Positions 15,542-18,711 of a stretch of DNA of 18,711 bases are shown piece after piece. The stretch is taken from contig JAIRUI010000055.1 of NCBI GenBank assembly GCA_031254455.1, positions 1 to 18,711 of the forward strand. Direction: 5' to 3'. Below the pieces are notes generated by a model. That model did no database searches, was not told the origin of the DNA, and was given only the letters and a program-made list of their open reading frames with translations. The position numbers were made by a program, and so were the translations under genes. Within the stretch, counting starts at the first letter, position 1; every line of letters starts with the position of its first letter. Origin of the DNA: Chitinispirillales bacterium (lineage in GTDB: Bacteria > Fibrobacterota > Chitinivibrionia > Chitinivibrionales > Chitinivibrionaceae).

Positions 15542-15561
15542 TGTGTAAAATTGTATATAAT
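15542..15561 (+). promoter_or_regulatory. promoter-like element of the hisD unit
   Basis: The site reads TGTGTAAAATTGTATATAAT and ends in a perfect -10-like TATAAT. Its first 18 bases match the argH site exactly. A TTTATA lies 18 nt upstream of the TATAAT (15532-15537) and could serve as a weak -35. The first gene of the unit begins about 66 nt downstream. Confidence 0.5.
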
Positions 15562-15627
15562 TGTCTCTCGAAAATAATTTATTTTTAGACTGTAAATTAT
15601 GTTTTTTGTAAGTTGCGGGATTTTCTT

Positions 15628-16083
15628 ATGACGGAAATGTTTGAAAACGAAGAGTCGATAAGCGTTGAAGAAATTATAGAATTGGCGCTTAGATATATTG
15701 ATAAAAGCGAAATATCGGCGGTCGTTCGCCCAAAAGGTCTTTTTGCGTTGTTTTCGCGCCGGATTTCTGTAAAAAACAACGAAGACTGGAATTTTACAGG
15801 CTATGGCTTACTTGTGGATTATACAATAAATAGCAGCGAAAAACCTGTCGGCAAATGGATAAACATGAAATATATTTCCCTGAATACTTTTCCGCCGCAG
15901 ACCGTATCGCTTAAATTGCAGCCGCCGCATATAGCAAAAGGATATTTCCAAAATTTCGACAGAACTTCCGAGAATAAAATAGTAGCGATATTTACTCAAG
16001 ATTCAAATAAAGACGACGAGAATTGTCGGGATATGGAAACCGAAGCGGAAATTTTGCAATTTTCGATAACGGAAAAGGAGTAA
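15628..16083 (+). CDS. unknown protein cotranscribed with hisD
   Basis: The start at 15628 is chosen because GGGA lies 7 nt upstream; a TTG at 15613 is less likely. The 151-residue product opens with an acidic helix (MTEMFENEESISVEEIIELA), then IDKSEISAVVRPKGLFALFSRRI. Its second half alternates short beta-like stretches, such as YGLLVDYTINS, PVGKWINMKYISLN and ENKIVAIFTQ. There is no signal peptide or membrane segment. I recognise no family. The hisD ATG follows the stop by 2 nt, so expression is coupled. A link to histidine synthesis is possible by position only. Confidence 0.65.
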   Translation: MTEMFENEESISVEEIIELALRYIDKSEISAVVRPKGLFALFSRRISVKNNEDWNFTGYGLLVDYTINSSEKPVGKWINMKYISLNTFPPQTVSLKLQPPHIAKGYFQNFDRTSENKIVAIFTQDSNKDDENCRDMETEAEILQFSITEKE

Positions 16084-16085
16084 AA

Positions 16086-17390
16086 ATGGCGATTCAAATA
16101 CCTGTCGTAAGATTCAAAAGCAAAGAAAGCGATAAAATATTATCTGATATTGAAAACGGTAGAAGAAGCCGAAACGAAGAAATAGAAAAAGCCGTTCGAG
16201 AAATTCTTGACAATATAGCCAGAAACGGTAACAAGGCGCTTTTTGAATACTGTAAAAAGTTTGACGGACGTGATTTGACCGCAAAAAATGTTCGTTTACA
16301 GAAAAAATATATAAGTTCGCAGGCGCAAAAAATCGACAAAGACCTTGCAAGAACGATAAAAGAGTCTGCAAAAAGAATCTTTGCCTATCACGAAAAGCAA
16401 AAAATCGACGCTTCGTTTTCACTTAAAACGGACGAAGGAGTTTTACGGCAAAAGATACTTCCGCTCAGGCGTGTCGGGCTTTATATTCCTGGCGGACATA
16501 CGGTTTATCCTTCGACGGTTTTAATGAACGCGATTCCCGCCAAGATAGCCGGAGTTAAAGAAATAGTCGCCGTAACCCCCCGCCGCGAAAGCGAGTTGAA
16601 TCCCGCTCTGGCGTTTGTTTTTGATTTACTTGAAATTGACGAAATTTATCAAATCGGCGGCGCTCAGGCGATCGCTGCTTTGGCTTTCGGAACACAAACA
16701 ATTCCTGCCGTAGATAAGATTGTAGGACCGGGTAACAGTTTTGTCGCAACGGCAAAGAAAATGGTTTATGGAACGGTGGATATAGACTGCGTAGCCGGAC
16801 CAAGCGAAGTGATGATTTGGGCGGATGAAAGTGCGAATCCTACATGGGCGGCTTTGGATTTGCTTTCACAAGCCGAACACGGAAGCGGCGACGAAACGGC
16901 TGTTTTGCTTAGTGAAAGCGCAGATTTTGCGCAAAAAGTCAAGGCGGCGCTACTTGACGAAATTGAGAAGTCTCCAGTGAAGAACATCTTTGAAAATCTG
17001 TCGAAGAACGCCATTTGCGTCTTTATTACCGCAAACCGTGAAGAATCCGCCGAACTGATAAATAAAATCGGTCCCGAGCATTTGGAAATCTCGACAAAAG
17101 ACCCTGAGAACGACTTGGAGAAGATAGAAAATGCGGCGGCGATATTTTTGGGAAACTATTCTCCTGTTCCCGTCGGCGATTACTTTGTCGGCACAAACCA
17201 CGTTTTGCCTACTGCCGCCGCAAGCAGATACGCTTCACCGCTTGGAACGGACGATTTCCGCAAAAGAATTTCAATAGCAAAGATTTCGCAGGACGGATTA
17301 AAAAGCGCGGCGCAACATATTTCGCGTTTTGCTCGTGCGGAAAATTTTATTCATCACGCATTGACTGTCGAGCGGAGAGTTGAAGAATGA
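16086..17390 (+). CDS. hisD: histidinol dehydrogenase
   Basis: HisD oxidises L-histidinol to L-histidine in two NAD-dependent steps, the end of histidine synthesis. Starting at the ATG at 16086, which has a strong AAAAGGAG site 5 nt upstream, the protein has 434 residues, equal to the usual length; an open frame back to 16023 lies inside the preceding gene. Motifs: YIPGGHTVYPSTVLMNAIPA (133-152), VGPGNSFVATAKK (213-225), AGPSEVMIWAD (237-247), SQAEHGSGDE (261-270) with zinc ligands Gln262 and His265, GPEHLEI with catalytic Glu331 and His332, GDYFVGTNHVLPT with Asp365, and FIHHA with the late zinc-ligand histidine. No other his gene is in the window. Confidence 0.97.
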   Translation: MAIQIPVVRFKSKESDKILSDIENGRRSRNEEIEKAVREILDNIARNGNKALFEYCKKFDGRDLTAKNVRLQKKYISSQAQKIDKDLARTIKESAKRIFAYHEKQKIDASFSLKTDEGVLRQKILPLRRVGLYIPGGHTVYPSTVLMNAIPAKIAGVKEIVAVTPRRESELNPALAFVFDLLEIDEIYQIGGAQAIAALAFGTQTIPAVDKIVGPGNSFVATAKKMVYGTVDIDCVAGPSEVMIWADESANPTWAALDLLSQAEHGSGDETAVLLSESADFAQKVKAALLDEIEKSPVKNIFENLSKNAICVFITANREESAELINKIGPEHLEISTKDPENDLEKIENAAAIFLGNYSPVPVGDYFVGTNHVLPTAAASRYASPLGTDDFRKRISIAKISQDGLKSAAQHISRFARAENFIHHALTVERRVEE

Positions 17391-17408
17391 AAAAGTTTTT
17401 AATGTCTC

Positions 17409-17449
17409 TTATCAAAGTTGCAAAAAAGAATGTTTTATGCTTTTGATAA
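17409..17449. terminator. hairpin downstream of hisD, possible terminator
   Basis: TTATCAAA (17409-17416) pairs with TTTGATAA (17442-17449). Inside, GCA and TGC can extend the stem after a small bulge. There is no T-run after the plus-strand stem, so it may be a processing or attenuation hairpin rather than a terminator. Confidence 0.4.
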
Positions 17450-17466
17450 TATGAAAAATGATATTT

Positions 17467-17483
17467 TACACAAAATTTGTATA
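17467..17483 (+). promoter_or_regulatory. imperfect palindrome before the nuclease-methylase gene
   Basis: TACACAAAATTTGTATA is a near-palindrome (7 of 8 pairs about its centre), ending 11 nt before the ATG at 17495. It resembles the TGTGTAAAATTGTATATA promoter element with one indel. It could be an operator or a variant promoter; the spacing to the ATG is tight for a -10 box. Confidence 0.35.
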
Positions 17484-17494
17484 AAAAGGTGTTT

Positions 17495-18711
17495 ATGAGT
17501 GAAGAATTATTACAACGAGATCTGAAAAATCCACCAAAATTTGGACGTTGGGATTTTTATAATATAGGTGCGACTTCTATAAAGTCGCTGAAAGAAAACA
17601 ACATTATTCGTAATATTGATTATGGCGATGTAGAAAAGAAAAAAGTTGACGCTTTGCTTGTGCAAAAAAAGAATGTGATTGCTGTTATTGAATACAAAAA
17701 ACCATCTGAATTTAAAACAGTAGAACAAAAAAACAAAGCAATTAAACAAGAATTAGAAGTTGCCCGCAAACTCAAAGCACATATTTTTATCGCTACAGAT
17801 ACAAAAGAAACTGTTTGGATAAATGTTCTTACAGGAAACAGAATTAAAGATGAAAGCGACAAAGAACTAAAAGTAAATTTTGATACAAAAAACGAAAAAC
17901 TACCCGATTTAATTGAAAAAATAATTGCTTCAATCAACGAAAAAAACGACCAAATAAAACCCCAAAAATTGGTTAATCCTACTGATTTGGCAAAAAGAAT
18001 TTGGCAGATAGTTTGGAGTATCAGTGGTGCAACTCCCGAATCTTGCCTATATTCTTTTGTGGAATTGTTTATTTTTAAATATCTGAGCGACTTAAAAGTC
18101 TTGGAGTATCCTGAAGATTTTGATTCATTGATAAAACTATATAACAGTAAAAATCACGAATATGTAATTAACTATTATGCGAGAAATATTCGTAGAAAAA
18201 TCAAAGAGGAATTGTTTCCAGAAGGAGCAGACGGAACGACAATTATCAACGGAACTGTTTTTGTAAATAATGACAATGAGGCTATTGAGGGTAGAAGTAT
18301 TGCTTTTGAGAAAATTTTAAAGGAATTTCAAAGTTACGGGAAATTGGAAAATATCCATCCAGATTTCAAAAGTAAATTATTTGAAAGTTTTTTGAAGGAG
18401 AGTATCACTGAAAAGAAATGGGGACAATATTTTACCCCTTTAAAAGTGGTTAAAGCCATTGTAGAAATGGCGAAAGACGATATTAAAGAAGATGTGAAAA
18501 TTTGCGACCCTGCGGGAGGTGTGGGGAAATTTTTACTGGAAGCTATTAAACCCAAATTAAATCAATTTTATAAAGTAGAGAATAATAAATTAAAAAGTAA
18601 TATTGAAATTTTTGGTTATGATATTGGTTTTGACAAGGACGAACAGAAAACAATTATTCTTGCAAAAGCAAATATGTTGATATATTTTTCAGAATTAATA
18701 AAAGATAATAA
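17495..18711 (+). CDS. HsdR-N-like nuclease fused to N6-adenine DNA methylase (3' end beyond the window)
   Basis: The frame is open to the window end (405 residues seen). An AAAAAGGTG ribosome binding site precedes the ATG. Residues about 20-150 resemble the N-terminal nuclease domain of type I HsdR: Asp52 in VDALLVQ, then Glu66 and Lys68 in IAVIEYKKPSE, a PD-(D/E)XK core. Residues about 165-300 are helical, like the HsdM N-terminal domain. From about 308 the methylase core begins: WGQYFTP (309-315) and the SAM-binding CDPAGGVGKFLLEA (337-350). HsdM proteins usually have DPACGTG; Ala-Gly-Gly-Val-Gly is a variant. The expected catalytic NPPF/Y lies past the end. One polypeptide with both activities suggests a type IIG-like or variant type I restriction-modification enzyme. 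The AT-rich composition and position next to hisD fit an acquired defence gene. Confidence 0.8.
   Translation, partial: MSEELLQRDLKNPPKFGRWDFYNIGATSIKSLKENNIIRNIDYGDVEKKKVDALLVQKKNVIAVIEYKKPSEFKTVEQKNKAIKQELEVARKLKAHIFIATDTKETVWINVLTGNRIKDESDKELKVNFDTKNEKLPDLIEKIIASINEKNDQIKPQKLVNPTDLAKRIWQIVWSISGATPESCLYSFVELFIFKYLSDLKVLEYPEDFDSLIKLYNSKNHEYVINYYARNIRRKIKEELFPEGADGTTIINGTVFVNNDNEAIEGRSIAFEKILKEFQSYGKLENIHPDFKSKLFESFLKESITEKKWGQYFTPLKVVKAIVEMAKDDIKEDVKICDPAGGVGKFLLEAIKPKLNQFYKVENNKLKSNIEIFGYDIGFDKDEQKTIILAKANMLIYFSELIKDN

Noticed and set aside
16023..16085. Longer hisD starting at 16023
   Set aside because: The extension lies inside the preceding gene; the ATG at 16086 has an AAAAGGAG site and gives the standard 434-residue protein.

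Overview
The window is 18.7 kb of AT-rich bacterial chromosome. It mixes amino-acid and cofactor biosynthesis genes with accessory pieces: a large secreted protease, a nucleotidyltransferase remnant, an Rpn-type nuclease locus and a restriction-modification gene cut by the window end. The organism cannot be fixed from the sequence. A very large C10-type cysteine protease with InlB-like repeats and a C-terminal FlgD/T9SS-like sorting domain points to the Fibrobacterota/Bacteroidota side of the bacteria. I favour a Fibrobacterota-like gut anaerobe, with low to moderate confidence.

Layout. 1-287: remnant of an MNT-type nucleotidyltransferase. 302-3289 (+): C10 protease, whose natural start position carries ATA instead of ATG. 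3312-5534 (-): Cu+-exporting P1B ATPase, convergent with the protease and sharing a hairpin terminator that overlaps both stop codons. 5535-6048: gene-free, with three minus-strand copies of a 20-bp promoter-like element. 6049-7281: an unrecognised hydrophilic protein, a small convergent membrane protein and a 360-bp gap. 7282-8522 (+): two tandem paralogous small genes (the second frameshifted) leading into an Rpn/PD-(D/E)XK nuclease.

8843-14769 (+): a probable seven-gene operon. It runs argH, argF, a single-domain KaiC/RAD55-like ATPase, two three-helix membrane proteins, a PaaK/F390-synthetase-like adenylate-forming enzyme and panB, and ends in a good hairpin terminator. 14870-15415 (-): a conserved-looking protein of unknown function. 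15628-17390 (+): an unknown protein and hisD. 17495-end (+): an HsdR-N-like nuclease domain fused to an N6-adenine methylase, incomplete.

How it works together. ArgF and ArgH are two late steps of arginine synthesis, HisD is the last step of histidine synthesis and PanB opens pantothenate/CoA synthesis. The KaiC-like ATPase, two membrane proteins and PaaK-like ligase between argF and panB form a tightly packed block (gaps of -8, 0 and 9 nt). They look like one functional unit, and this is the best candidate here for an undescribed system. A 20-bp element with consensus TGTGTAAnnnnGTATATAnn lies before argH and before the hisD unit, and on the minus strand before the copper ATPase. It looks like a shared promoter architecture of this organism.
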